Assembly: GCA_963204965.1 (NCBI GenBank)
Contig: CAUJKA010000461.1
Span: 1 to 38,716, forward strand
Direction: 5' to 3'
From: Planctomycetota bacterium
GTDB taxonomy: Bacteria; Planctomycetota; Planctomycetia; Pirellulales; Pirellulaceae
DNA length: 38,716 nucleotides
The notes under the pieces were generated by a model. It was not told where the DNA came from. It ran no database searches and was given only the letters and a program-made list of their open reading frames with translations. Positions 17,592 through 25,695 of the stretch are shown here, piece after piece. Position 1 is the stretch's first letter, and every line of letters starts with the position of its first letter. The position numbers were made by a program, and so were the translations under genes.

Positions 17592-19920
17592 CCAGCAATA
17601 CTACCACACCTTTACTGCTCGACTGTTCTCCAAAGTCGGTAACCATCCCTGGATTTGCTTGTGTGTGTTCCTTGGGATGAGCGTTTTGGCCGGGATGGGC
17701 TACGCAGATCCCAACTGGCCGCTACGAGTTCAAAGCTGGGTGACAGGCAAATCAATCAGCGATTTGGAGGGTACTGAATCCACCAATAACCCGCTGAGGC
17801 CACGACGCTTCCGTGGTTCGGGTGGCGGCAATGGAGCGTATGGACGATCAGATACTCTGTTAGTAATCGAGTCCGATCAGCTCTTCACCTACGAAGGCGC
17901 TGAGACGATGCGCGATATCGTCGACGAACTTGAGTCGATGCCCACGATCGAGTCGGTGACTTGGATGGACAACGCTCCACCACTGAACATCTTCGGATTG
18001 CCCGAGCCGGTGGTGCCTCGAGGCCGCGCGTCGGAGCAGCGGTTCAAGGTTGCCGAGCAAAAGGCTATCGACAATCCTTTGATCATCGGTCAGTTGCTTT
18101 CGGACGATGCCAAGACAACTGTCATGGCAATCGGCTTCAACTGGGTGTTCGTGCAGGAAGATGAAGACTGCACCACTCGGATCGTCGACGCAGCTAAGCG
18201 AGCTCTGGCAAAACATCCTGATGTTCAGATGCAGTTTTCTGTGACTGGACAGATTCCCATTCGATTAGTGCTGGTAGCCAATCGAGCGGCCAACGAGTTC
18301 AAGTTCCAAATGATTGGCTACGGAATCATCTTAATCATGGCAATCATTTTGTTTCGTGGATTGACCGTCGTTATGGTGGTCGCTCTCGCGCCGGTTTCTG
18401 GAGTGCTTTGGACGTTGGGTTTTCTACGCTACTTTGACCTGCAAGACAATCCATTTAGCGATGTGATTGTACCAATTCTTGTGAGTTTGGTCGGCTTTAC
18501 AGACGCTGTGCACATGATGGTTTTCCTGCGCGGACGGTTGCAGCAAGGCGAACATCCAGTCCTAGCCTGTCGCAATATGCTGGCTGCAGTTGGACTGGCG
18601 TGCTTCCTGACTTCGCTTACAACAGCGATCGGTATGGGATCGTTGATTCTGGCTGAAAACGAGATTGTGCGCGAGTTTGGTTGGGCTTGTGTGATCGGCG
18701 TGACTGCCGTTTGGATCTCGGTGATGATCGTGATACCGTTAGCGTGCTACACACCATGGGCCACTTGGCTGGTGAAGGGAGCAGAGAAGGGGCACATCGA
18801 ACGCAACTTGAATTTCTTCAGCGGTGGAGTTCGAGCGGTGATGAATTACCCGCGCGCTGTCAGCTATTTTTCTTTTGCGCTGTTGGCCATTTTAGTCGGA
18901 ATCTCATTGCAACTTCGGCCAGATGATAAGACATCTGATGTTCTACCTACCGACAGTGAGGCGAGAACGACGCTGGCGAAGCTCGATAATGCACTCGGCG
19001 GTCTGGATCAATGCACAGTTGATGTTCGTTGGTCGGAGATGGACAAGCCACTCTCGCCGGAACAGGTCGCCACTCTAATCAGCTCGATTGACCAAGTACT
19101 GAAGGAAGAACCGCTGATTGGTCACCCGCTATCGCTTTGTCGATTGTTGCGAGCAATGCCTGGTGAAGATCCGCCAGAGGAGAAAATGTCGATGATTGAA
19201 TTGTTGCCTCCTCCGCTGAAACTGGCCGTATACAACCCCGAGGATCAAGAGGCCCATGTACGATTCCGCGTTAAGGACTTGGGAACGGCGACCTACAAGC
19301 CGATTTTCGAACGCATCGAAGGCAAGTTCAACGAACTAGCCAAGCAGTATCCCAAGTTGGAAATCGAGCTAAACGGCGGAACTGTTTGGAAGTGGCGTAA
19401 CTTGTACAAGATTGTGATCGATCTGCTTAAGAGTCTCTTGTCCGCTTCAGTGGTGATTTTTGGAGTCATGGCGATCGCCTTCAAGTCGTTGAGAATCGGT
19501 TTGATTTCCGTCATTCCCAACATCTTGCCGCTAGCGGCTGCGGCTACAACACTCGTGATTCTAGGTAAACCGCTGGAGATGGTCAGCGTATGTGCTCTGA
19601 CGATCTGTTTGGGCATCGCAGTCGACGACACGATCCACTTCATCACTCGATACCAAGAGGAACAACGTGGCGAAGGGACTAGGCGGGAACGCATCGAACG
19701 CGCGTTTCAGGGTGTAGGCACTGGCTTGATCATGACCTCTGTCGTACTGGTCGCTGGCTTTAGCTCAGTGTTAATTAGTAGCGTGCCCGATCACAGAACG
19801 TTTGCTCAGATGGGCGTAGTGACTTTGATCACAGCTCTGATATGCGATCTGTTTCTTTTGCCCGCTCTTCTTAGCGTCTACGACAAAGATGCGAGTGATC
19901 CTGGAAAAATTGAGAGCTAA
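17581..19920 (+). CDS. RND superfamily (MMPL/SSD-type) exporter
   Basis: This 779-residue inner-membrane protein belongs to the single-chain RND group that includes MMPL lipid exporters and hopanoid transporter HpnN. It shows the duplicated RND layout: a first membrane segment near residues 20-40, a large periplasmic domain, a block of five to six membrane segments (about 235-425), a second segment (about 430-450), a second periplasmic domain and a final block (about 620-770). Asp308 in GFTDAVHM and Asp682-Asp683 in GIAVDDTIHF lie at the positions used for proton relay in the family. It overlaps the upstream gene by 11 bp with a ribosome-binding site inside that gene. No membrane-fusion protein or TolC partner is nearby. 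The cargo is unknown; lipids or hydrophobic compounds are the family's usual substrates. Confidence 0.9.
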   Translation: MESNQQYYHTFTARLFSKVGNHPWICLCVFLGMSVLAGMGYADPNWPLRVQSWVTGKSISDLEGTESTNNPLRPRRFRGSGGGNGAYGRSDTLLVIESDQLFTYEGAETMRDIVDELESMPTIESVTWMDNAPPLNIFGLPEPVVPRGRASEQRFKVAEQKAIDNPLIIGQLLSDDAKTTVMAIGFNWVFVQEDEDCTTRIVDAAKRALAKHPDVQMQFSVTGQIPIRLVLVANRAANEFKFQMIGYGIILIMAIILFRGLTVVMVVALAPVSGVLWTLGFLRYFDLQDNPFSDVIVPILVSLVGFTDAVHMMVFLRGRLQQGEHPVLACRNMLAAVGLACFLTSLTTAIGMGSLILAENEIVREFGWACVIGVTAVWISVMIVIPLACYTPWATWLVKGAEKGHIERNLNFFSGGVRAVMNYPRAVSYFSFALLAILVGISLQLRPDDKTSDVLPTDSEARTTLAKLDNALGGLDQCTVDVRWSEMDKPLSPEQVATLISSIDQVLKEEPLIGHPLSLCRLLRAMPGEDPPEEKMSMIELLPPPLKLAVYNPEDQEAHVRFRVKDLGTATYKPIFERIEGKFNELAKQYPKLEIELNGGTVWKWRNLYKIVIDLLKSLLSASVVIFGVMAIAFKSLRIGLISVIPNILPLAAAATTLVILGKPLEMVSVCALTICLGIAVDDTIHFITRYQEEQRGEGTRRERIERAFQGVGTGLIMTSVVLVAGFSSVLISSVPDHRTFAQMGVVTLITALICDLFLLPALLSVYDKDASDPGKIES

Positions 19921-19939
19921 CTTAGCCGTGCTGGAGTGA

Positions 19940-20839
19940 ATGAAAATGAACCAGTGTCGCGAAAGGACTTTCTTACATCACAGCTTTCACAACTCGGAAG
20001 TGCGACTTGTACTTTTTCGAGTTGCTCTGAGTGTTTTAGTCGCGTGCGTTGCTTCGATGGCCTTAGCTCAAGACGACCCGTTCAATCCAAAACTTCGCAA
20101 GAAGAATGCGGGAGATGAGCCCGTGCGAGCCAAGGTTCATAAGCTGACGCGAGACGAGTTTGCCTCGTTGCCAGACGTTCGTACCTTTCGCGAACAGCCG
20201 TCCGATCAGTTTCTGATCGACTGGAAGTTCCTGCGAACTGGGCATCCTTACATGGGAACTGGGACGCTCAAGCCCCACACAGGCGCGCATTTGAACTTCA
20301 CGCTGCCTGATCGACTGCTTGACCCTAAACAACCGGGAAGTTATCCGCAGATCTATGCTGTCGCCAATGGAATTGTTACTAGGGTCGACGAGGCGTTTAG
20401 GTTACGGCCAGTGTACTTTGAACAACTGGGAACGACTCGCGCCAACCTTCGTTATGGCGTCGATATTACATTCGCTCGTAACGGTGATCAACCTGTTTCG
20501 TTTCACTACAGCATCGAGCCGATGGTGGATCCGGGAGACGAGAACTTCTATCGTCCCTTCTTAAAGGTCCAAGTTGGTCAACCTGTGCGCAAGGGAGATG
20601 TCATCGCGACGATGTATTTGCCGCCCGACCCGCGCGATGCCGGGAATTCGCACATCCATTTCAATCTGAATTGCGGCCGCAACTTCCAGTCGCCTAGCAT
20701 TTTCAGCCAGTCGGTTGAGAGACAGTTCGCGGCGACTTGGGATTCCAGTCGCCTGAGAGAGGATTGGCCAATTCCGGCTTGCATGGGTTACAAGTTGGGG
20801 TCAACCGAAGACCCTTTTGTTGCTGCTGCTCCAGATTAA
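19940..20839 (+). CDS. Exported M23-peptidase-like protein with altered zinc motif
   Basis: A 299-residue protein with an N-terminal signal or anchor (LVLFRVALSVLVACVASMALA, about residues 24-44). The C-terminal half resembles the lysostaphin/M23 fold: KPHTGAHLNF (His113 and His117), YAVANGIVTRVDEA, VSFHYSIEPM, a VQVGQPVRKGDVIATM strand-turn and SHIHFNL (His238, His240). In M23 endopeptidases the first motif is HxxxD; here the Asp is replaced by His117, so zinc binding may be changed and the protein may be a non-catalytic or unusual relative. The start is uncertain between ATG 19940 and ATG 19946; GGAG at 19933-19936 favours the latter by spacing. It follows the RND gene by 19 bp and is probably co-transcribed. 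The assignment is by motif only. Confidence 0.65.
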   Translation: MKMNQCRERTFLHHSFHNSEVRLVLFRVALSVLVACVASMALAQDDPFNPKLRKKNAGDEPVRAKVHKLTRDEFASLPDVRTFREQPSDQFLIDWKFLRTGHPYMGTGTLKPHTGAHLNFTLPDRLLDPKQPGSYPQIYAVANGIVTRVDEAFRLRPVYFEQLGTTRANLRYGVDITFARNGDQPVSFHYSIEPMVDPGDENFYRPFLKVQVGQPVRKGDVIATMYLPPDPRDAGNSHIHFNLNCGRNFQSPSIFSQSVERQFAATWDSSRLREDWPIPACMGYKLGSTEDPFVAAAPD

Positions 20840-21228
20840 TGTTGCGCGTTGTTCTTAGGGCCGAAGGTCCCGGTATATCCTCTGCCGGTGTCGAAGGCAC
20901 CGGACAATGAGAATTTTGCAGGAGTTAGGCCCGAAGGGTCGACATACAATACTGATGTATCGCCACCTTCGGGGCTCAATATACTGGGCGGCCTCAAACC
21001 GGGGCTTGTCAGCCCCGGCATAGGATGAGTCGGCACTTCGTGCCTATAAGCCCACCTTCAAAACTAACGATTGGGGTTGGAATTACTCGGAATTACAACC
21101 TTTGACCGATCACGCCACGTTGACACCCATTGGATGGGGCAAAATCCGCAAATGGGCAGCTCGTTCGGCTAGCGATTCTTGGCAAGCTATAATAGAGTTA
21201 AACGATCTCAACCAAAGGAGTCCCTGCT
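20840..21228. repeat. Repeat-rich spacer before the DUF1552 gene
   Basis: This 389-bp spacer holds several short inverted repeats and no convincing gene. Clear ones are CCGGTG/CACCGG at 20885-20903 and a perfect 8-bp stem with a 4-nt loop at 20999-21018 (CCGGGGCT/AGCCCCGG). Between them lie GGCCGAAGG-type words that also appear in the elements flanking motAB, and ACTTCGTGCC-type words also seen near 23247 and 32340. The segment from about 21060 to 21190 shows nothing recognisable; the sequence just before the next gene carries its ribosome-binding site (AAAGGAG, about 21216-21222). Confidence 0.55.
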
Positions 21229-22581
21229 GTGCGAATTTTGGGTAAACCGCTTTCTCGACGAACGATCTTACGAGGTCTAGGAACCGCCATTGCTCTTCCG
21301 ATGCTGGATGCAATGATGCCTCGATCGATCGCTGCCGACAACAAGCCCGGGCCGCTCAGATTGGCATTCCTGTACGTACCCAACGGCAAGCACATGCCGA
21401 ACTGGACTCCCGATAAAGTTGGTGCGGACTACGACATCAAGCCCACCTTACAACCCGTAGCTCACCATAAGAACTCGATCAACGTCCTGACGGGGCTGAC
21501 GCTTGATGGAGCACGAGCTCACGGTGACGGTGGCGGCGATCATGCTCGAAGCGCTGCATGTTTCCTAACTGGAGCTCACCCTCGCAAAACCAATGGGGCC
21601 GATATTCAAAACGGAATCTCCATCGATCAACTGATCGCTCAAAAAGTCGGCGACCAGACTCGCTTTGCTTCTCTGGAGCTTGGCCTTGAAGGTAGCGCAC
21701 AATCTGGAGATTGCGATAGCGGTTACAGTTGTGCTTACTCGTCGAACTTGGCTTGGCGCAATTCAACCAGTCCGATCGGTAAAGAGCGCGATCCAGCGGC
21801 GGTATTTGATCGACTGTTTTCATCCGGCGATGACAAGTCCGACAAGAAGGTCAGCCAGCAGCGTCGCAGTCACCGCAAGAGTGTTCTAGATTTCGCGCTG
21901 TCCGATGCGAAGCGCTTGCATGAGGAGCTTGGTGCGGCCGATCGAAGAAAGCTTGACGAATACCTTTACGCAGTTCGCGATATCGAAAATCGGATGGTCC
22001 GCAGCGAGAAATTGCAAGTCGGTGAAAACGGTGTTCCGCAGTACCAACGTCCCGCCGGTGTGCCTCGCGAATTAGACGAACACTGCCAATTAATGTTGGA
22101 CATGCTGGCACTGACGTTTCACACCGACAGCACGCGCATCGCCACCTTTATGTTTACCAACGAAGGTAACAATTGGGGCTATCCACAATTGGGAGCCCCC
22201 GAAGGGCACCATGACCTTTCTCACCATGGTAAGAGCGAAGAGAAACAAGCTAAGATCGCTAAGATCAATCTCTTCTACGTTCAGAAGTTAGCCTACTTCT
22301 TGGATTCATTGAAGAGCATCCGCGAAGGCGACAGCACCGTTCTCGACAACAGCTTGATCGTATACGGCAGCGGAATCAGCGATGGTGATCGACACAATCA
22401 CGACGACCTGCCAATCCTCTTAGCAGGTACTGGAGGAGGTCGCGTCAAGAGCGGTCGACATCTCAAGTATTCCAACGAGACTCCGCTTTGCAATTTCTAC
22501 GCCTGGGTTCAAAACCAGTTTGGAATCGACGACAACAAATTCGGCGACTCCAACGGTGTGCTCAAACAGCTCGGAGGCTAA
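21229..22581 (+). CDS. DUF1552 domain protein, probably exported by the Tat pathway
   Basis: A 450-residue protein of the DUF1552 family, which is greatly expanded in Planctomycetes and Verrucomicrobia. The N-terminus SRRTILRG followed by a hydrophobic segment and AMMPRSIA (residues 9-34) looks like a twin-arginine signal. Family-typical motifs include FLYVPNGKHMPNW, LTGLTLDGARAHGDGGGDHARSAACFLTG in pieces along residues 85-115, and IVYGSGISDGDRHNHDDLPILLAG near 380-403. The GTG start is supported by AAAGGAG upstream. DUF1552 genes usually sit next to a DUF1592/1588/1587-type cytochrome gene; none is adjacent here. The biochemical role is unknown. A short spacer to the next gene contains the repetitive word CCACGAAG twice. 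Confidence 0.92.
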   Translation: MRILGKPLSRRTILRGLGTAIALPMLDAMMPRSIAADNKPGPLRLAFLYVPNGKHMPNWTPDKVGADYDIKPTLQPVAHHKNSINVLTGLTLDGARAHGDGGGDHARSAACFLTGAHPRKTNGADIQNGISIDQLIAQKVGDQTRFASLELGLEGSAQSGDCDSGYSCAYSSNLAWRNSTSPIGKERDPAAVFDRLFSSGDDKSDKKVSQQRRSHRKSVLDFALSDAKRLHEELGAADRRKLDEYLYAVRDIENRMVRSEKLQVGENGVPQYQRPAGVPRELDEHCQLMLDMLALTFHTDSTRIATFMFTNEGNNWGYPQLGAPEGHHDLSHHGKSEEKQAKIAKINLFYVQKLAYFLDSLKSIREGDSTVLDNSLIVYGSGISDGDRHNHDDLPILLAGTGGGRVKSGRHLKYSNETPLCNFYAWVQNQFGIDDNKFGDSNGVLKQLGG

Positions 22582-22693
22582 ACTCCGCTGGACCGTGGTG
22601 TGACAATTGCCGTAATAATTTTCCTACCACGAAGACCACGAAGGAAATCAGCGCAACTCTGAAACGAATTCCATACAGACATCAGTTCAGTCA

Positions 22694-23125
22694 TTATTCC
22701 TCACTGAGCTGGCCGCGCTGGATAGCGGCATCTCGTTCTTTGAAGATTGCCATTGCTGTGAGCATTCGAAGGAATCCCAGCTTGCGATAGAAGCCTTCTT
22801 TGCCTGGGACTGAGTAAAGGATTATCTTCTTGTGATCTTTTGAGTCGTCGACAAGGCGGCTGACAATCTCTTTGCCCAGTCCAGTGCCTTGATACTCCGG
22901 CAATACCGCTACATCGCAAATGTAGGAGCAATCCGCGCCGTCGGCTAACGCTCTGCCTGCGCCGACGAGTTTTTCGCCATCGCGAACCAGCCATTTGTAC
23001 CGACTGTTTTCAAAGACAGTTTTTAGCGCCGCAGCACTCTTAATTCCCAGCGGAGCGAGACGATACAGAGTTTCAAGCTCCGACCAATCAAGCTCGGAAG
23101 TGTTGTTCGACCATGAGATCACCAC
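22694..23125 (-). CDS. GNAT family N-acetyltransferase
   Basis: A 143-residue cytoplasmic protein with the GNAT fold. Motif A, which binds acetyl-CoA, is clear in VAVLPEYQGTGLGKEIVSRL (about residues 72-91), followed by the KIILYSVPGKEGFYRKLGF segment typical of motif B. The length is that of a minimal single-domain GNAT. The start is GTG 23125 or the next GTG at 23122; AAAGGA just upstream fits either. The target amine cannot be inferred; the family includes protein, antibiotic and small-molecule acetyltransferases. It stands alone on the minus strand, convergent with the DUF1552 gene. Confidence 0.88.
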   Translation of the reverse strand: MVISWSNNTSELDWSELETLYRLAPLGIKSAAALKTVFENSRYKWLVRDGEKLVGAGRALADGADCSYICDVAVLPEYQGTGLGKEIVSRLVDDSKDHKKIILYSVPGKEGFYRKLGFLRMLTAMAIFKERDAAIQRGQLSEE

Positions 23126-23173
23126 TAGTAGTCCTTTCGTGAGGCCAAACGCTGCCGATAACTCTGCCCGACT

Positions 23174-23238
23174 GGTTGAGTTACGTCGCTCAACCGGCCC
23201 GACAAGAGCTAAGTGTTCATAGCACTGTTCATAGCACT
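23174..23238. repeat. Short hairpin and 12-bp tandem duplication
   Basis: In the 288-bp gap between the GNAT and DinB genes, GGTTGAG (23174-23180) pairs with CTCAACC (23189-23195), and the word GTTCATAGCACT occurs twice in direct tandem (23215-23226 and 23227-23238). The rest of the gap shows no gene or recognised signal. Confidence 0.6.
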
Positions 23239-23413
23239 ATTCAATTCGGCACTTCGTGCGTTCCGCGATGCTGTAGTTTACAGCGGTAGAAAGTGAACAT
23301 CAATTAGAGTGTGTTTTCCACTGCTCGCCAATCAGCTGGGCTCTATCTGGTGACCGGTTGCACGTTGCGCCAAGCTTCAAAGATAGACATCAGCCGACTC
23401 TACCGGAGAGCGA

Positions 23414-23920
23414 CTAACGTTCCAATTCTTGATGGGAGTCAATAAGATCAATATCGGGAATTGAAGTCATGCCCAGTTGCCGGAAAATGTTAAGGCATTG
23501 CACACGATGATGAGTCCCGTGATTAAAAATGTGAAGCAACACGGCGGACCGCCTGAATCGAAGCGTCCCTTTTCCAAACTCAGGGTTATCAAACGAATCG
23601 ATGATGATCTCATCCAACCGAACTTGATTTGAGACAGAAAGAATCGTCTCAAGCTCAGTCCATGCCCCAACAAATCGCGCATAAATTTCATCCAGCGATC
23701 CCACTCGTGTATCGTACTCGCGTAACGATCTCTGTTCGCAATGGTCAATCCACCAATCCATTCCCCCGGCGATATGAGCGAGCGTCGCTCGAAGCGAGCC
23801 AATACCGATAGGGAACTGCCTGTCGAGTTCGGAATCGGTCAGCTTCCTACAGGACTCAATAATTCGATCAGTGGCCCAACGATCGAATCTTAACAAGATC
23901 TTCAACGGTTCAATTTCCAT
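23414..23920 (-). CDS. DinB family protein
   Basis: A 168-residue protein of the DinB/YfiT-like four-helix bundle superfamily, whose members bind a metal through three histidines and often act as thiol transferases or stress proteins. The pattern is visible as LLRFDRWATDRII near the N-terminus, LRATLAHIAGGMDWWI (His near residue 48) and the C-terminal LLHIFNHGTHHRVQCLNIFRQLG, where the H-xxx-H pair completes the site. The length is typical. The start at ATG 23920 has a weak GGAG 11 nt upstream. No partner or operon is evident; the specific function of family members cannot be predicted. Confidence 0.9.
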   Translation of the reverse strand: MEIEPLKILLRFDRWATDRIIESCRKLTDSELDRQFPIGIGSLRATLAHIAGGMDWWIDHCEQRSLREYDTRVGSLDEIYARFVGAWTELETILSVSNQVRLDEIIIDSFDNPEFGKGTLRFRRSAVLLHIFNHGTHHRVQCLNIFRQLGMTSIPDIDLIDSHQELER

Positions 23921-23993
23921 AAGTTTCGCTGCTCCATTAAGGTCATTTTAATTGAGTCCGAAACGCGGCAGTTCGAAGCACGTGTGCATGAAC

Positions 23994-24536
23994 TCATTTC
24001 GGCCAATCGCGAGCGCTTCGCGTGAGCTTTTCGTCTAGCGTCTCGATCACTGCATACACAAATCGGCATCGCTCTTCGTTCAAATGTAACCGACTACCGA
24101 TTGTCTTGTCAGCCCAGCCGCGCGCGCTTCCGCCGTCCTGGTCAAACTCTTGCGCCATGGCCGTCCAGTCGCACACCATTTCGATCAAGTCCACATCCGT
24201 CATGTCATTAGCGTCTGGGTGGAACTCTGGGTGATGGCGATTTGATGTAATGTGATGCTTGATCGCGTCGCGGACTTGCGCTTCCATCCCGTCTGGATAG
24301 TTGAACAGTTCGCCAATACGCCGACAACGATGATATTCCGTCAGCCAGATATAAGGCACTCGTTCTTCTAGACCATATTTAGAAGCGTCATGAAGCCGAG
24401 CGCGTTCTTTGAGCTCTTCGGCATGCTCAGCCACGGCAGCCATCACATTCAGGCATCGACGAACGCGGTCAATGTGCTCTTGGGTACGGCACTCGTAGAA
24501 TGCAATCATCTTGGCAGTTGGTTGAATTTCTGGCAT
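23994..24536 (-). CDS. DUF5662-like protein
   Basis: A protein of about 180 residues that resembles the DUF5662 family. The conserved layout is visible: CRTQEHIDRVRRCLN near the start, then ERARLHDASKYGLEE, IWLTEYHR, and AIKHHITSNRHHPEFHP. The HD and HH pairs look like a helical metal site of HD-domain type, but no activity is known to me. The frame is open upstream to a TTG at 24665; that extension (43 residues) is outside the domain and compositionally poor, so ATG 24536 is preferred, although no ribosome-binding site is seen before either. The gene sits 73 bp upstream of DinB on the same strand and may be co-transcribed with it. Confidence 0.72.
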   Translation of the reverse strand: MPEIQPTAKMIAFYECRTQEHIDRVRRCLNVMAAVAEHAEELKERARLHDASKYGLEERVPYIWLTEYHRCRRIGELFNYPDGMEAQVRDAIKHHITSNRHHPEFHPDANDMTDVDLIEMVCDWTAMAQEFDQDGGSARGWADKTIGSRLHLNEERCRFVYAVIETLDEKLTRSARDWPK

Positions 24537-24762
24537 TCGTTGATCTACTATTGCTGTTTGTCCTAAGCTGACTGGAGTTGCACTGGATTTGTGTCCAACG
24601 CGGCTTTCGCCCAAAACTTGTTTGCCGCAATCTCCGGTGATGGCTGCGATTGTGGATGCTGCCAAGTGACTTGATCGTCAATAAAACCTAGCAGACCTTC
24701 CATGGGAATCAATAGACCATCCAGCAACGGCGTTGGTCCAACTTTACGAATTCATTTCATTA

Positions 24763-25164
24763 CTATTCTATTTCCAGCCATCGCAAAAAGGCATTGATGT
24801 TTTTCCAACTATGGACGATTGAGTGATCCGCGAACACCACGATTTCGGTATTGCATACAGTTAAAGCTAGATGAAAGCAGTAGTAGTCAATGTGTTCGAG
24901 TTGAGGCTCTAAGCAGAAGGGCACAAGATCAGGGGGCAAGCCAGATTTCCAAGCTCTACTCATTTCCTCGATAGAGACTGAGACGAAACCAGGATTAATT
25001 CTTTTGAACCAATCCGACTCGAGTCTTTGACGCAATGATGGCAACGCAATCCGAAACCATTCAGGTGCAGCGAATGCGAACTCCTGTTCGGCGGCAGCTA
25101 AGTCTTGCATGCGAATTGTTAATTCCTCCCTTCGTCGACGAACGATAGCCGTCACCAACTTCAC
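24763..25164 (-). CDS. SUKH/SMI1-KNR4-like protein
   Basis: A 133-residue cytoplasmic protein. Its second half, LPPDLVPFCLEPQLEHIDYYCFHL and then EIVVFADHSIVHSW and INAFLRWLE, follows the layout of the SUKH (SMI1/KNR4) superfamily, in which a strand-rich core ends in a conserved F..WL helix. SUKH proteins are frequent immunity proteins against polymorphic toxins, but many stand alone with unknown roles. No toxin gene is adjacent, so an immunity function is only a possibility. The GTG start at 25164 is weakly supported; a later start near residue 19 (MQDLAAAEQEF), preceded by GGGAGG at a longer distance, is possible. Confidence 0.55.
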   Translation of the reverse strand: MKLVTAIVRRRREELTIRMQDLAAAEQEFAFAAPEWFRIALPSLRQRLESDWFKRINPGFVSVSIEEMSRAWKSGLPPDLVPFCLEPQLEHIDYYCFHLALTVCNTEIVVFADHSIVHSWKNINAFLRWLEIE

Positions 25165-25219
25165 GCCTACCAGAACTTGAACTATTCACAGCCTGTTTCG
25201 CTGCTTGGCTCGTTCCGCT

Positions 25220-25512
25220 CTAGGCTTGAAACGTCTCTTTGAACTGCCGGCCACCGTGGACTGTTACCTGGAAGCTTTTACCATTGATTACCAGTTGCTT
25301 GTCGTTTGCAAAGTCCAAACGAATGATGCTGCATGCCTTTGCGCGTCGGTTGACCGATTCGTCATTCGTCCTGAACCGAAGAATTTCAGCAGAGTACCGC
25401 CGATGATGCCCGACAGAAGAGGTGCGATGCCTACCAGACTCCAAAGGCAGAGTTCTGCATCAAAAAGAGCCGCATTCTTCGATCGTTGAACCAAACCCCA
25501 GTTCGTTCGCAT
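25220..25512 (-). pseudogene. Probable frameshifted small membrane protein gene
   Basis: Two overlapping minus-strand frames each look coding in only one half. The frame starting at ATG 25512 gives a plausible N-terminal part with a membrane segment (LCLWSLVGIAPLLSGIIGG, then LLKFFGSGRMTN) but then degrades. The frame ending at 25220 gives a plausible C-terminal part (KACSIIRLDFANDKQLVING, then FQVTVHGG). Joining them between about 25340 and 25395 needs a -1 shift and would give a protein of about 95 residues. I do not recognise the family. It could be a decayed gene, a sequencing error or, less likely, a programmed frameshift. The remaining parts of the 531-bp gap (25165-25219 and 25513-25695) show nothing recognisable. 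Confidence 0.4.
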
Positions 25513-25695
25513 TTCACTACGACGATCGACATTATACAGTAGAGAGAGTAAAGTTCCAGAAAGTCACAGCGGTCGATCCGCCACTTCGATGCAATGGATT
25601 TTTAGGACCTAACAGAAGGTAAGTGCCAGTATGTTGGCTTCGCGTCTTGAGGAAAAAGTATTGACTGTTCGGTAGTCAACTCCAAGCGAGGCTGA

